A stretch of 64,000 nt of DNA from Streptomyces sp. NBC_01381 (GCF_026340305.1 NZ_JAPEPI010000004.1:248001-312000); one strand, 5' to 3'; positions 1 through 9,270 are shown, counted from the stretch's first letter. The notes: generated by a model from the letters alone, not told the origin. A program made the numbers and translations.

Positions 1-730
1 AGCCGATCCATCCCTCGAAGCCCAGCTCGTCGACGACGTCGAACAGATACCGGATGTCGAGTTCGCCCTGGTCGGGCTCATGGCGGTCGGGCACGCCCGC
101 GATCTGCAGATGGGCGACGCGGCCGGTGGGAAGGTCGCGGCGCAGTGTGGTGGTGAGGTCGCCCTCGACGATCTGGCAGTGGTACAGGTCGAGCTGCACC
201 TTGAGATTCGGGGCGCCCACCTCCTGCACGATCGCGTGTGCCTCGGCCTGCCGGTGCAGGAAGTAGCCCGGCATGTCACGGCCGTTGATCGGCTCGATCA
301 GTACGTCGATGTCCACTGCGGCGGCCCGCTGCGCCGCCCAGGTGAGGTTGTCCAGGTACGTGGCGCGGTGCTCGGCGAGCTGTGCGGGCGTGGCGTCCGC
401 AGGCCGGAGACCGGCCATCACGTGCACTTGGCCGCAGCCGAGCGCCACGGCGTATGCGAGCGCCCGGTCGATCCCGGAGCGGAACTCGGCCTCGCGGCCG
501 GGCAGCGAGGCGATGCCACGTTCCCCGGACTCCCAGTCGCCGGGAGGCGCGTTGAACAGCACCTGGCGCAGGCCGTGCTCGTCGAGCCGTCGGCGCAGTT
601 CGGTGGGCTCGTGGTCGTACGGGAAGAGGTACTCGATGGCGTCGAAGCCGTCCGCCGACGCCGCGGCGAAGCGGTCGAGGAAGTCGTGCTCGGTGTACAT
701 CATGGACAGGTTCGCGGCGAACCTCGGCAT
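1..730 (-). CDS. otnI: 2-oxo-tetronate isomerase / hydroxypyruvate isomerase family (partial, C-terminus off the left edge)
   Basis: TIM-barrel sugar isomerase of the Hyi/OtnI family. The visible 243 residues start MPRFAANLSMMY and run to a WIG motif just short of the usual C-terminal metal-binding Glu. Likely metal ligands are E146 (in LIEPING), D181 (in LDLYH) and Q209 (in HLQIAG). The ATG at 730 has a clear AGGAG five bases upstream. It is the last visible gene of the leftward tetronate operon, 47 nt after the transporter. OtnI interconverts 2-oxo- and 3-oxo-tetronate, so that four-carbon acid sugars enter the OtnK/OtnC branch. That role is inferred from the neighbours; alone the protein could equally be called hydroxypyruvate isomerase. 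Confidence 0.88.
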   Translation of the reverse strand, partial: MPRFAANLSMMYTEHDFLDRFAAASADGFDAIEYLFPYDHEPTELRRRLDEHGLRQVLFNAPPGDWESGERGIASLPGREAEFRSGIDRALAYAVALGCGQVHVMAGLRPADATPAQLAEHRATYLDNLTWAAQRAAAVDIDVLIEPINGRDMPGYFLHRQAEAHAIVQEVGAPNLKVQLDLYHCQIVEGDLTTTLRRDLPTGRVAHLQIAGVPDRHEPDQGELDIRYLFDVVDELGFEGWIG

Positions 731-777
731 GCTTGCTCCTGTGCTGGGGCCGGGACCGGACCCGGGACCGGACCCGG

Positions 778-2082
778 TCATCGGTTGACGACGTCCTTCT
801 TGGTGGTGAGCACCGCGGCGGCGCCGATGACCAGGCTGAGCGCCAGGACGTACATCGGGATGGAGGTCGATCCTGTGGCGTCCTTGAGCCCGCCGATCAT
901 GTACGGACTGACGAAGCCGGCCAGGTTGCCCACCGAGTTGATCAGGGCGAGGCCGGCCGCGGCCGCCGTGCCGCCGAGGAACGCGGTGGGCAGCGACCAG
1001 AACAGCGGGGCACAGGTCAGCACACCGGCCGCGGCGAAGGACAGGGCGACCAGGGACAGCACGGTGGAACCGCTCCACCCTGCGGCGAGGGAGAAGCCGA
1101 CCGCGCCCATGAGGCTGGGTATCACCAGGTGCCAGCGGCGCTCGCGGCGCTTGTCCGCGGAGCGTCCGAACAGGTTCATCGCGATCAGTGCGGCCAGGAA
1201 CGGCACGGCGCTGAGCACGCCGATGGTGAAGTTGTCCTCGATGCCGGTCGACTTGACGAAGGTGGGCATCCAGAACGTCAGGGCGTACTGGCCCATCACG
1301 AAGCAGAAGTAGATGAGGCACATCAGCCACACCTTGGGGTCGCGGAAGCCGTCCCAGACCCTGCCGTGCTTCTGGTGCGCGGTGTCCTTGGCGATCGCCG
1401 CCTCGACGATGGCCTTCTCCTCGTCGGAGAGCCACTTGGCGCTGCGCACGTTGTTGTCGAGGTAGAACATCGTGGCGACACCGATGAGGAGCGCGGGGAT
1501 TGCCTCGAGCAGGAACATCCACTGCCAGCCGTCCCAGCCGTTCCGCCCGTCGAAAGTGTCCATGATCCAGCCGGAGAGCGGGTTGCCGAAGATGCCGGCC
1601 ACGGGGATCGCCGACATGAACATCGCGATCACGCGGGCCCGGCGGTGCGACGGGAACCAGTAGGTGCAGTAGAGGATCACACCCGGGTAGAAACCGGCCT
1701 CCGCGGCGCCGAGCAGGAAGCGGAGCACGTAGAACATCGTCTCGCTGGTGACCAGCGAGAACGCAGCCGAGACCAGACCCCAGGTGATCATGATCCGGGC
1801 GATCCAGGTGCGGGCCCCGATGCGCTGCAGCATCAGGTTCGACGGGACCTCGAAGAGGAAGTAGCCGATGAAGAACAGACCGGCGCCGAGACCGTACGCC
1901 GCCTCGCTCAGGCCCAGGTCGTCGGACATCTGCAGCTTCGCGAAGCCGACGTTGACGCGGTCGAGGTAGGAGAAGACGTAACAGAGGATCAAGAAGGGGA
2001 CGATACGGAGAACGACCTTGCGGAATACGGCGTTCTCGCGGGCGAGGTCGGGGGCCTCGGCCGTCGCGGTGGACGTGGACAT
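778..2082 (-). CDS. MFS transporter, anion:cation symporter (ACS) family
   Basis: A 434-residue permease with about 12 membrane segments. The N-terminal signature FSYLDRVNVGFAKLQM and the GIFGNPLSGWIMD loop are typical of the ACS family (tartrate, galactonate and phthalate porters). The ATG at 2082 has AAGGA at good spacing. It lies between otnC (75 nt upstream) and otnI (47 nt downstream), so it probably imports the threonate or erythronate consumed by the operon. Substrate is inferred from context only. Confidence 0.92.
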   Translation of the reverse strand: MSTSTATAEAPDLARENAVFRKVVLRIVPFLILCYVFSYLDRVNVGFAKLQMSDDLGLSEAAYGLGAGLFFIGYFLFEVPSNLMLQRIGARTWIARIMITWGLVSAAFSLVTSETMFYVLRFLLGAAEAGFYPGVILYCTYWFPSHRRARVIAMFMSAIPVAGIFGNPLSGWIMDTFDGRNGWDGWQWMFLLEAIPALLIGVATMFYLDNNVRSAKWLSDEEKAIVEAAIAKDTAHQKHGRVWDGFRDPKVWLMCLIYFCFVMGQYALTFWMPTFVKSTGIEDNFTIGVLSAVPFLAALIAMNLFGRSADKRRERRWHLVIPSLMGAVGFSLAAGWSGSTVLSLVALSFAAAGVLTCAPLFWSLPTAFLGGTAAAAGLALINSVGNLAGFVSPYMIGGLKDATGSTSIPMYVLALSLVIGAAAVLTTKKDVVNR

Positions 2083-2157
2083 GCTGAATCCTTACTGCGG
2101 CTCAGGGGATTCTCCGACGGGCGGTGCTCGATCACCAAGAGAGCGATAAGAGAGCGA

Positions 2158-2841
2158 TCACCAAGCGGCGCTGAACGCGGCCTTGAGTTCGTCGAGAGCG
2201 GGGACGGGGAGCGGCTCGGGGCGACGGTCGGTCAGGAGCCAGAGACGTGCCGTTTCCTCGAGTTCTTCGAGGACGGCGAGAGCGGACGCGGCATCCGGAC
2301 CCCAGACCACGGGGCCCAGACGGTCGAGCAGTACGGCCCTGATCGGTGTGCGCCGCGCGGCGCGATCAGCGATGTGGCCGGCCACCAGATCGGCCACGCG
2401 GGGATCGCCGGGCCGGTGGTAGGGGATGAGCGGGACGTGCCCGACCTTCATGACGTAGTACGGCGTGAGGGGCGGGAGCACGTCGTCCTGGCTCCACACG
2501 CCGGCCAGGGTGAGCGCGACGAGATGTGTGGAGTGGGTGTGGATGACGAACCGTGCGGTGGGGTCGGCGGCACAGATGCGCCGGTGCAGGGTGAGCGTCT
2601 TGCTGGCGCGGTCGCCCGCGCTCTGCTCGCCCGCGGCGTCGACCAGGGCGAGGCGCTCCGGGTCGAGGAAGCCGAGGGCTGCGTCGGTGGGCGTGATCAG
2701 GTGGGAGTCGCCGACCCGCGCGCTGATGTTGCCGGCGCTCGCGTGGACGTACCCGCGGGCGAACAGGCTAGTGCCCACCCGGACGATCTCGGCGCGGGCC
2801 TCGGCCACGGCGTTGGTGGCAGTGCTCGGGAGCTGGCTCAT
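2158..2841 (-). CDS. otnC: 3-oxo-tetronate 4-phosphate decarboxylase, class II aldolase family
   Basis: A 227-residue class II aldolase/adducin-fold protein. The zinc site HTHSTH is at residues 101-106, preceded by the AGNISAR motif at about 36-42. OtnC decarboxylates 3-oxo-tetronate 4-phosphate to dihydroxyacetone phosphate. The frame is open further upstream, but the start at 2841 is chosen because its ATG overlaps the otnK stop in an ATGA junction, which implies translational coupling. The order otnK-otnC is the diagnostic pairing for this pathway. Confidence 0.9.
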   Translation of the reverse strand: MSQLPSTATNAVAEARAEIVRVGTSLFARGYVHASAGNISARVGDSHLITPTDAALGFLDPERLALVDAAGEQSAGDRASKTLTLHRRICAADPTARFVIHTHSTHLVALTLAGVWSQDDVLPPLTPYYVMKVGHVPLIPYHRPGDPRVADLVAGHIADRAARRTPIRAVLLDRLGPVVWGPDAASALAVLEELEETARLWLLTDRRPEPLPVPALDELKAAFSAAW

Positions 2842-4136
2842 GAGGTCTCCCGGTCGAGACGGGCGTCTCGGTCGAGGTGGGCGAAGGACGCGGTGAAGAA
2901 GTCGGGGCCGCCGAAGTTGCCGGACTTGAGCGTGATGTGGAGCGTCTCCCCGTCGGGGAGGGCCGCCGCGCACCACGGCACACCGGGGTCGATCTGCGGT
3001 CCGATGCGCAGGCCCGTGAGCCCCAGCGCCTGGACGACGGCGCCCGAGGTCTCGCCGCCGGCGACGACGAGCTGCCGGACACCGAGGTTCACCAGGCCCT
3101 GGGCGACGCGGGCGAGGGTCTGCTCGACGAGCTCACCGGCCTCGGCGACGCCGAGCCGCCCCTGGACGTTCTTGACCGCGTCGGGAGCCTCGGTGGAGTA
3201 CACGAGGACCGGCCCGTCGGCGAGGTGCGCGGCGGCGAAGGCCAGGGCCTGTCCTGCCACGTCCTCGCCGGCCGCGATCCGCAGCGGGTCGACGCTGAAC
3301 GCGGGGCGGCCGCCGCGCAGGAACTCCAGGACCTGACCGTTCGTGGCGGTGGACACCGACCCGGAGACGATGGCCTGATGGCCGCCGGGCGGGGGCAGCT
3401 GGGCGGCGGCGGGGGAGGGCTTGAACCCCCAGTTCGCGGGCAGGCCGATCGCGAGCCCCGAACCGGCGGTCACCAGCGGCAGCTCCTTGACCGCCGTACC
3501 GAGCCGTACGAGATCGTCGTTGGAGACGGCATCGACGATCGCCGCGCCCACGCCTTCCCCACGCAGCTCGTCGACGCGCTGCCGGATCGCGTCGGCACCG
3601 GCGGCGACCGCGGTGTGGTCGATGAGACCGACGGGCCGCGCAGTCTGCGCCCCGAGCACGGACACCAGGTTGGAGTCGGTCATCGGCGTCAGCGGGTGAT
3701 GCCGCATACCGCTCTCGCTGAGCAGTACGTCGCCGACGAAGAGATGTCCCTTGAAGACGGTGCGCCCGTTGTCGGGGAATGCCGGTGTCGCGACGGTGAA
3801 GTCCGTGCCCAGGGCGTCCATCAGGGCCTCGGTGACGGGCCCGATGTTGCCGGCCCGCGTCGAGTCGAAGGTCGAGCAGTACTTGAAGTAGATCTGCTCC
3901 GCGCCCGCGGACCGCAGCCAGTCCAGGGCCCGCAGCGAGGCCTCGACGGCGTCGGGCGCCGGGGTGGTCCGCGACTTGAGCGCGATGACGACGGCGTCCG
4001 CGTCGACCGGGCCCTCGGTGCCGTCCTGCGGCACGTCGATCAGCTGGACCACGCGCATGCCCGCGCGTACGAGGTTGTTGGCGAGGTCCGTGGCGCCGGT
4101 GAAGTCGTCGGCGATGCAGCCGAGGCGGATTCCCAT
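2838..4136 (-). CDS. otnK: 3-oxo-tetronate kinase (four-carbon acid sugar kinase)
   Basis: A 432-residue kinase of the former DUF1537 family. The N-terminal sugar-binding motif ADDFTGATDLANNL is at residues 9-22, and the C-terminal nucleotide-binding half contains VAGGETSGAVV. It phosphorylates 3-oxo-tetronate at C4. It starts 3 nt after the ltnD stop and overlaps otnC by 4 nt, so the three enzymes are almost certainly one transcript. Length and both domains match the family. Confidence 0.93.
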   Translation of the reverse strand: MGIRLGCIADDFTGATDLANNLVRAGMRVVQLIDVPQDGTEGPVDADAVVIALKSRTTPAPDAVEASLRALDWLRSAGAEQIYFKYCSTFDSTRAGNIGPVTEALMDALGTDFTVATPAFPDNGRTVFKGHLFVGDVLLSESGMRHHPLTPMTDSNLVSVLGAQTARPVGLIDHTAVAAGADAIRQRVDELRGEGVGAAIVDAVSNDDLVRLGTAVKELPLVTAGSGLAIGLPANWGFKPSPAAAQLPPPGGHQAIVSGSVSTATNGQVLEFLRGGRPAFSVDPLRIAAGEDVAGQALAFAAAHLADGPVLVYSTEAPDAVKNVQGRLGVAEAGELVEQTLARVAQGLVNLGVRQLVVAGGETSGAVVQALGLTGLRIGPQIDPGVPWCAAALPDGETLHITLKSGNFGGPDFFTASFAHLDRDARLDRETS

Positions 4137-4139
4137 GGG

Positions 4140-5081
4140 TCAGACCTCTTCCTGCTCGGTCGGCTCGGCCGGATCCTGCTCGGGCAGCTCGATCCCCGGG
4201 AAGATCTTGATCACCGCGCTGTCGTCCTCGCCGCCCAGACCGGAGGCCGATGCCTGCAGGAACATCTGGTGGGCGGTGGCGGCCAGCGGCAGCGGGAACT
4301 TCTCCGGGCGGGCCGCGTCGAGCACGAGCCCCAGGTCCTTGACGAAGATGTCGACCGCGGACAGCGGCGTGTAGTCTCCGGCGAGCACGTGCGCCATGCG
4401 GTTCTCGAACATCCACGAGTTGCCCGCGCTGTGCGTGATGACCTCGTAGAGCGCATCGGCGGGCACGCCCGCCTTGATGCCGAGCGCCATCGCCTCGGCC
4501 GCGGTGGCGATGTGCACGCCCGCGAGAAGCTGATTGACGATCTTGACCTTGGAGCCGATGCCGGCCTCGTCGCCCAGGCGGTAGACCATGCCGCTCATGG
4601 CCTCGAGCACCGGGTCGGCGATCGCGTACGCGGTGGGGGCGCCCGACGTCATCATGGTGAGGTCGCCGTTCGCGGCCCGCGCGGCGCCGCCCGAGATGGG
4701 GGCGTCCAGGTAGAGCACGCCACGCTCGGCGAGGCGCTTCTCCAGCCCGGCGGACCAGTTGGGGTCGGCCGTGGAGCACATGACGTAGACGGAGCCCGGA
4801 CGCAGCCGCTCGGCCGCGCCGTCGGTGCCGAAGAGGACCGACTCGACCTGCGCCGCGTTGACCACGACGCCGACCAGGACGTCGACCTCGGCCGCCAGCT
4901 CACCGGCGGAGGCATGGGCGGTCCCGCCGTCCGCGGCGAAGGCCGCGGCCACCTCGGGGCGCAGATCGTGGACACCCACGTCGAAGCCCGCCGTGCGCAG
5001 GCTGCGCGCCATGCCGAGCCCCATGGCTCCGAGGCCCACCACGCCGACGCTCGGTCGTGCCGGCCTGTCCTGGTCGTTCAT
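4140..5081 (-). CDS. ltnD: L-threonate (or D-erythronate) dehydrogenase, beta-hydroxyacid dehydrogenase family
   Basis: A 313-residue NAD-dependent dehydrogenase. The Rossmann motif GLGAMGLGM is at about 16-24, DAPISGG lies in the substrate site, and KIVNQLL carries the catalytic lysine. In this pathway it oxidises C2 of the tetronate, giving the 2-oxo acid that OtnI rearranges. Two ATGs lie close together; 5081 is preferred because GAGG sits 6 nt before it, whereas the same GAGG abuts the ATG at 5087. It is the first gene of the operon, with a palindrome 62-76 nt upstream. L-threonate versus D-erythronate specificity cannot be told from sequence. Confidence 0.88.
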   Translation of the reverse strand: MNDQDRPARPSVGVVGLGAMGLGMARSLRTAGFDVGVHDLRPEVAAAFAADGGTAHASAGELAAEVDVLVGVVVNAAQVESVLFGTDGAAERLRPGSVYVMCSTADPNWSAGLEKRLAERGVLYLDAPISGGAARAANGDLTMMTSGAPTAYAIADPVLEAMSGMVYRLGDEAGIGSKVKIVNQLLAGVHIATAAEAMALGIKAGVPADALYEVITHSAGNSWMFENRMAHVLAGDYTPLSAVDIFVKDLGLVLDAARPEKFPLPLAATAHQMFLQASASGLGGEDDSAVIKIFPGIELPEQDPAEPTEQEEV

Positions 5082-5142
5082 GCCCATCCTCGTCTCGCTG
5101 TGCCGGGGTGCGGGCCCGGCTCTCAAATCCGTGCGGCGATCG

Positions 5143-5157
5143 GGTCATATGATGACC
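5143..5157. promoter_or_regulatory. Palindrome GGTCAT-ATG-ATGACC upstream of the tetronate operon
   Basis: Perfect 6-3-6 inverted repeat in the 290-nt gap before ltnD. A related half site, GGTCAC, followed by ATG, occurs 45 bp further upstream at 5188-5196. Position and symmetry fit an operator for the operon's regulator, which is not visible here and may lie left of the window. Confidence 0.5.
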
Positions 5158-5250
5158 TGCGGACAGGGAAACTTGAACTGTGATGCCGGTCACATGTTCT
5201 GGAGTCGGACGGCTGCCGCTCGCGGCGACGTGACGGCTGCGGCACGCGAA

Positions 5251-5285
5251 AGGCGCCCGACGGGAGGGATTCCCGTCGGACGCCT
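5251..5285 (-). terminator. Rho-independent-like terminator downstream of the lectin gene
   Basis: Arms 5251-5264 and 5272-5285 pair over 14 positions with one mismatch around a 7-nt loop. On the minus strand the hairpin is followed by TTTCG. It lies about 90 nt past the stop of the secreted lectin gene and upstream of the tetronate operon, so it would insulate the two. Confidence 0.65.
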
Positions 5286-5374
5286 TCGGCGGATCCACGC
5301 TCAAGTGGCCGCCTGCAGAAGCCTCTTGAAGCCATGACTCGGCGGGCTGCCGTGGAGCGCGCTGGCCGAGCCGC

Positions 5375-6547
5375 TCACGGCCTGGCCGGCACCGTCCACT
5401 TCTGATGGGAGCCGCCATTGCAGTCCCAGATGACGAGCCGGGTGCCGTCGGAGGTGTCGCCGCCGGGGATGTCGAGACAGCGGTTGGCGGCAGGGTTGCG
5501 CAGGGCGCCGTTCTCGTGGCGCCACTGCTGGTTGGTGCCGCCGTTGCAGGTCCACATGATCGCCGGGGTGCCGTTGGCGTGCGCCCCGTCCTTGACGTCG
5601 AGGCACAGGCCCTGGCCCATCAGATGCAGGGCGCCGTCCTTGCCGAGCACCCAGGCCTGGTTGGCTCCGCCTGTGGGGCCGTAGACGATGGCCGGGTCGC
5701 CGCTGACATTCCGCGAGCCGTCGACGACCTTGCCGCCGAGGCCGGTGATCGGGCCGCGCACCGAATTGCCGACGGCGTTGGTCTGCAGGGTGCCGCCGGA
5801 CACCTGCTCGACCCGGGTGTAGTCGGCGCAGGTCGCGCTCGTGCGCGTCGAGGAGACGCTCGCCGTCACCGCCCCGTCGTCGCCCACCGGCAGGTCGAAC
5901 TTCGCCTGGGAGTACGGCTGGTCGTCGCAGGACGCCTTCGGGTTGTTCCACTCGAAGTACTCGGTCCAGTCGACCATGCCGCTCGGTGAGATCTGCGTCG
6001 ACCCGGCACGGATGCTGCCCAGCTTGAAGGAGGCGCCGGTGGTCTCGTTGGTGACCGTCACGCCGAACCAGCGGTCCCCCTCGTGAGCCACCCGTGTACG
6101 GAAGGTGTGCCCCTCCTTCCAGTCGGTCTTCAGGCGGCAGCTCTTGCCCACGCCCTCGCCGCCGAAGTCGACGCAGTAGCTGTCGCCGGTGCCGGGCTTC
6201 GCCTCCGTCGCGTCCCACAGCGAGAACAGGAAAGTGCGGGTCTGGCCAGGGCCGTTGGACTGCATCCCGGTGTAGGCGCCGCTGCCCGCGGTGAAGCCGA
6301 ACTGGTGGCTCCAGAAGATGTTGGAGGCGGGCCCCGCGTCCTTGGTGACGGTCGTGCGGAAGGTGACGCTGTTCAGGCCCCCGGTGCCGGAGGGGAAGCC
6401 GTAATGCGTGTACGAGCCTGGTGTGTCGGACGCCGATGCGCTGCCGGCGGTCGTCATGACCGTCCCGACGGACATCGCCAGGACCGCCGCGCCGGCCAGC
6501 GCACCGCAGCGCGCCCGTCGTCTACGGGGAGGGGAGGTTGTCGCCAT
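5375..6547 (-). CDS. Secreted DUF3472-type protein with C-terminal ricin B lectin domain
   Basis: 390 residues. A basic N-terminus (PPRRRRARC) and hydrophobic stretch ending near SASA form a signal peptide. Residues about 45-240 resemble DUF3472 (the ...QFGFTAGSGAYTGMQSN... block and FLFSLWDA). The last ~130 residues are a ricin-type beta-trefoil with QAW, QQW and QKW, the three QxW repeats expected of a carbohydrate-binding lectin. It is probably an extracellular polysaccharide-binding or modifying protein; catalytic function is unknown. The ATG at 6547 has GGAG about 9 nt upstream. A terminator follows the gene. Confidence 0.85.
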   Translation of the reverse strand: MATTSPPRRRRARCGALAGAAVLAMSVGTVMTTAGSASASDTPGSYTHYGFPSGTGGLNSVTFRTTVTKDAGPASNIFWSHQFGFTAGSGAYTGMQSNGPGQTRTFLFSLWDATEAKPGTGDSYCVDFGGEGVGKSCRLKTDWKEGHTFRTRVAHEGDRWFGVTVTNETTGASFKLGSIRAGSTQISPSGMVDWTEYFEWNNPKASCDDQPYSQAKFDLPVGDDGAVTASVSSTRTSATCADYTRVEQVSGGTLQTNAVGNSVRGPITGLGGKVVDGSRNVSGDPAIVYGPTGGANQAWVLGKDGALHLMGQGLCLDVKDGAHANGTPAIMWTCNGGTNQQWRHENGALRNPAANRCLDIPGGDTSDGTRLVIWDCNGGSHQKWTVPARP

Positions 6548-6645
6548 CGTCAGAGCTCCTTCCGGAGGAGGGGTGGCGACAAGGAGAGTGCCCGTGCGGC
6601 GTCGCTCCGCCCATGGACGGGTGCGCATCGGCACTTGGACTTAGC

Positions 6646-7302
6646 TCATGCGCCCTGGGCGTTGTACCAGCGCCACTCGGTGAGCCGTGGACGATCGGGC
6701 AGGTCGATACGTCCAGTTGCCCACAGCAGGGTGTCCCAGGCGTCGGAGCCGATGACGACGTGCGGGAAGAGCCTCTTCAGGACGTGTGCGCACAACTCCT
6801 TTGGCGGAGACCACTCCAGGCCCAGCCCCTGGGCGATGTCATGCGTGTGCACGAGGGTCTCGACAACACCCATGGCGGCAAAGCCTTCTGGGCCCGAAGG
6901 TCCGAAGACGTGGAACGCGACGGTGGTGGAAGGGGCGGTGCGCAGGACGGACGCCAGCAGACCGCCGCAGGCCTCCAGGACGGTCAGGAGACCCTGCGGG
7001 CCCGACGCCCGCTTGACGAAGAAGACATTCGCCGGCCCACCGCTCCGGTCGCTGTCCGTCCGGAACGGCAGCACCGCGGACGTCGGCGGCTCCGCGAGCC
7101 CGAACCTCGCGGCGTAGGTGAAGAGGTCATCGGCCAGATGCTCGAGCGTCTCCCAGCAGGTCCACTCAAGGGTTCCCGCCTTGGCTTCCCAGCCTTGGGG
7201 GTCCGCGTCCCTCAGGGTCTGGATGGCCAGAGCCACGATGTGGCGTACGTCGTCCGCGTCGATGGCGGTGGTTGTCGTGTCCGACGTGTCTGCGCTGTGC
7301 AT
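6646..7302 (-). CDS. Maleylpyruvate isomerase-type DinB-like protein (mycothiol-dependent enzyme fold)
   Basis: 218 residues. The N-terminal part contains WTCWETLEHLADDLFTYA, and a second motif, VVETLVHTHDIAQGLGLEW, carries histidines placed like the metal site of the mycothiol-dependent maleylpyruvate isomerase/DinB superfamily. Many actinobacterial members use mycothiol in thiol transfer; the substrate here is unknown. It ends 98 nt before the lectin gene on the same strand and begins 41 nt after the LysR stop, so co-transcription with either is possible. Confidence 0.75.
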   Translation of the reverse strand: MHSADTSDTTTTAIDADDVRHIVALAIQTLRDADPQGWEAKAGTLEWTCWETLEHLADDLFTYAARFGLAEPPTSAVLPFRTDSDRSGGPANVFFVKRASGPQGLLTVLEACGGLLASVLRTAPSTTVAFHVFGPSGPEGFAAMGVVETLVHTHDIAQGLGLEWSPPKELCAHVLKRLFPHVVIGSDAWDTLLWATGRIDLPDRPRLTEWRWYNAQGA

Positions 7303-7343
7303 GCGGTGGATCGTAACAATGGCGGTTTGCCAGGGCTTTTCGG

Positions 7344-8261
7344 CTATCCGCGGTGGGCGGCCTCGCTCCCGAACGTCTCGTCGCAGTTCTCCTCCACCGT
7401 CTCCGCGAAGGCCCTGGCCAGGGGGGACAGCGCATCCCAGCGGCGTACCGCCCAGCCGGTCCACAGTGTGGGGAGTTCGGGGATCGGGATCAGACGCAGA
7501 CCGGGGTGCGTGGGGCCGTGCCAGCCGGGCAGGTCGGGGACGACCGCGTGGCCCAGGCCGAGTTCGGCCAGCAGGATCGCCGTGTCCCAGTCGGCGACGC
7601 TCGTGTCGGATGTCGTCCGGACGCCGCACTGGGCCAGCCAGGCGTCCAGGCGGGAGCGCGACGTCGCATTCTCGGGCAGGCCGATCAGCCGGATGTCCGC
7701 GAGATCGGCCATGTCGACACGGGACTTGGCGGATAGGGGGTCGTCGGCGGCGACGGCGAGCACCCAGGGCAGTTCGACGACGGGGCGCTGCTCGATGCCG
7801 CGCACGGGTTCCCCGAGCGTGATCCAGGCCAGGTCGAGGCCGCCCGCGAGCAGGGCATCGAAGCAGCTGCGGCTGGAGTGCGCGGTCTGGAACTCCAGGC
7901 TGACGTCGGGGTAGTGATGGCGGAACGCGACCACGGCGGCCGACATGAAGTGGCGCACGGTGGTGGCGCCGGTGGTGACACGGACCGAGCCCGACTCGCC
8001 GCGCACCAGCTCGCGCAGCCGGAGCAGCGCGTGGTCGATGTCGCCGAGACCGCCGGCCACCGCGGTGTGCAGGAGGTGTCCGGCCGCGGTGGGCGTGACG
8101 CCGCGGGGGCGGCGCTCCAGCAGGGTGATGCCGGTCTCCCGTTCCAGTCGCTTGATGTGCTGGCTCACCGCCGACTGCGTGCAGGACAGGTCGCGGGCCA
8201 CGGCGCTGAGGCTGCCCGTGCGGCATACGGCGGCGAAGACACGGAGGTCGTCGAGGGTCAT
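7344..8261 (-). CDS. LysR-family transcriptional regulator
   Basis: 305 residues. The N-terminal winged HTH (LRVFAAVCRTGSLSAVARDLSCTQSAVSQHIKRLE) is typical LysR, followed by a two-lobed effector domain. It is transcribed divergently from a TauE/SafE exporter across a 256-nt gap. The usual LysR arrangement suggests it regulates that exporter and itself; the inducer is unknown. Confidence 0.92.
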   Translation of the reverse strand: MTLDDLRVFAAVCRTGSLSAVARDLSCTQSAVSQHIKRLERETGITLLERRPRGVTPTAAGHLLHTAVAGGLGDIDHALLRLRELVRGESGSVRVTTGATTVRHFMSAAVVAFRHHYPDVSLEFQTAHSSRSCFDALLAGGLDLAWITLGEPVRGIEQRPVVELPWVLAVAADDPLSAKSRVDMADLADIRLIGLPENATSRSRLDAWLAQCGVRTTSDTSVADWDTAILLAELGLGHAVVPDLPGWHGPTHPGLRLIPIPELPTLWTGWAVRRWDALSPLARAFAETVEENCDETFGSEAAHRG

Positions 8262-8517
8262 GGAGGGTGAAGCTACAGCTTGGGGATGGGTAAGGAAACC
8301 CGAGGATTGACTTGGCCGTGGCCGGGCGAGACGATCTTTGGCGGGCCCAGGGCGGCAACCCGGGTGGGCCCGGGCGTAGTTCCGGACAGCGCCCGGTCCC
8401 TCCTGGGTGCCGACCCTCCATCACACACAACTGATCACTCCCGACACCCAGTACCTGGCCATGCCTTCACCGGAGCCTCCGCGCTCCGGTGCTGGGCCGT
8501 GCCCGGAAAGGCGAGCA

Positions 8518-9270
8518 GTGCACGCACTCGAGACAGCGGCCCTGGCGGCCGCGGCCGTCGGGGCGGGCGGCATCAATGCCGTCGTCGGCTCCGGCACCCT
8601 GATCACCTTCCCCACCCTCCTCGCCTGCGGCCTGCCGCCCGTCCTTGCCAACGTCTCCAACACCATCGGCCTCGTGCCAGGGGTGATCACCGCCGCGTAT
8701 GGCTACCGCCGTGAGCTGAAAGGGCAGTTGCCCCGGCTGCTGCGGTGGGGCGGTGCGGCACTCGTCGGCGGGCTGATAGGGGCGGCGCTCCTGCTGCTCC
8801 TGCCCGAAGGGACGTTCCAGTCCGTGGTGCCGGTGCTGATTCTGCTGGCCTGTGTCCTGGTCCTGTTCCAGCCGCGCCTGAACAAGTGGTTGCAGCAGCG
8901 CCCCGGCCACGACGGAGCGGACCGCCAGGCGCCCGTGCTGCTCGGGGTGTTGGGAACGGCGGTCTACGGCGGCTACTTCGGCGCGGCCCAGGGCGTCCTG
9001 CTCATGGGCCTGTTCGGCACCTTCGTCCGGGACGACCTGCAGCGGCTCAACGCCGCCAAGAACGTACTGGCCGCCATCGTCAACGGCGTCGCCGCGATCG
9101 TCTTCATCGCGGTGACGGACGTCGACTGGACGGCGGCCGGCGTGATCGCCGCGGGTTCCACGGTCGGCGGACTACTGGGTGCCCGAGTCGGCCGCCGCCT
9201 GTCGCCGAACGTCTTGCGCGCAGTGATCGTCGCGGTCGGCGTGATCGCGTCCGTCGCCGTCATCGCGTAG
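8518..9270 (+). CDS. TauE/SafE (TSUP) family sulfite or sulfonate exporter
   Basis: A 250-residue membrane protein with 7-8 hydrophobic segments. It has the TSUP N-terminal motif GGINAVVGSGTLITFPTLL and a second repeat with GGYFGAAQGVLLMGL. The GTG at 8518 is chosen because AAAGG lies about 7 nt upstream and the protein then has normal TSUP length; an ATG 111 nt earlier would add a charged, non-conserved tail. It is divergent from the LysR regulator. Transport of sulfur oxyanions or organic sulfonates is known for relatives; the substrate is inferred. Confidence 0.87.
   Translation: MHALETAALAAAAVGAGGINAVVGSGTLITFPTLLACGLPPVLANVSNTIGLVPGVITAAYGYRRELKGQLPRLLRWGGAALVGGLIGAALLLLLPEGTFQSVVPVLILLACVLVLFQPRLNKWLQQRPGHDGADRQAPVLLGVLGTAVYGGYFGAAQGVLLMGLFGTFVRDDLQRLNAAKNVLAAIVNGVAAIVFIAVTDVDWTAAGVIAAGSTVGGLLGARVGRRLSPNVLRAVIVAVGVIASVAVIA

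Noticed and set aside
733..3336. Very long plus-strand open frame opposite the tetronate operon
   Set aside because: High-GC third-position bias keeps antisense frames open. The translation is Arg/Gly/His-rich with no recognisable domain, while the minus strand carries clear enzymes with ribosome binding sites.
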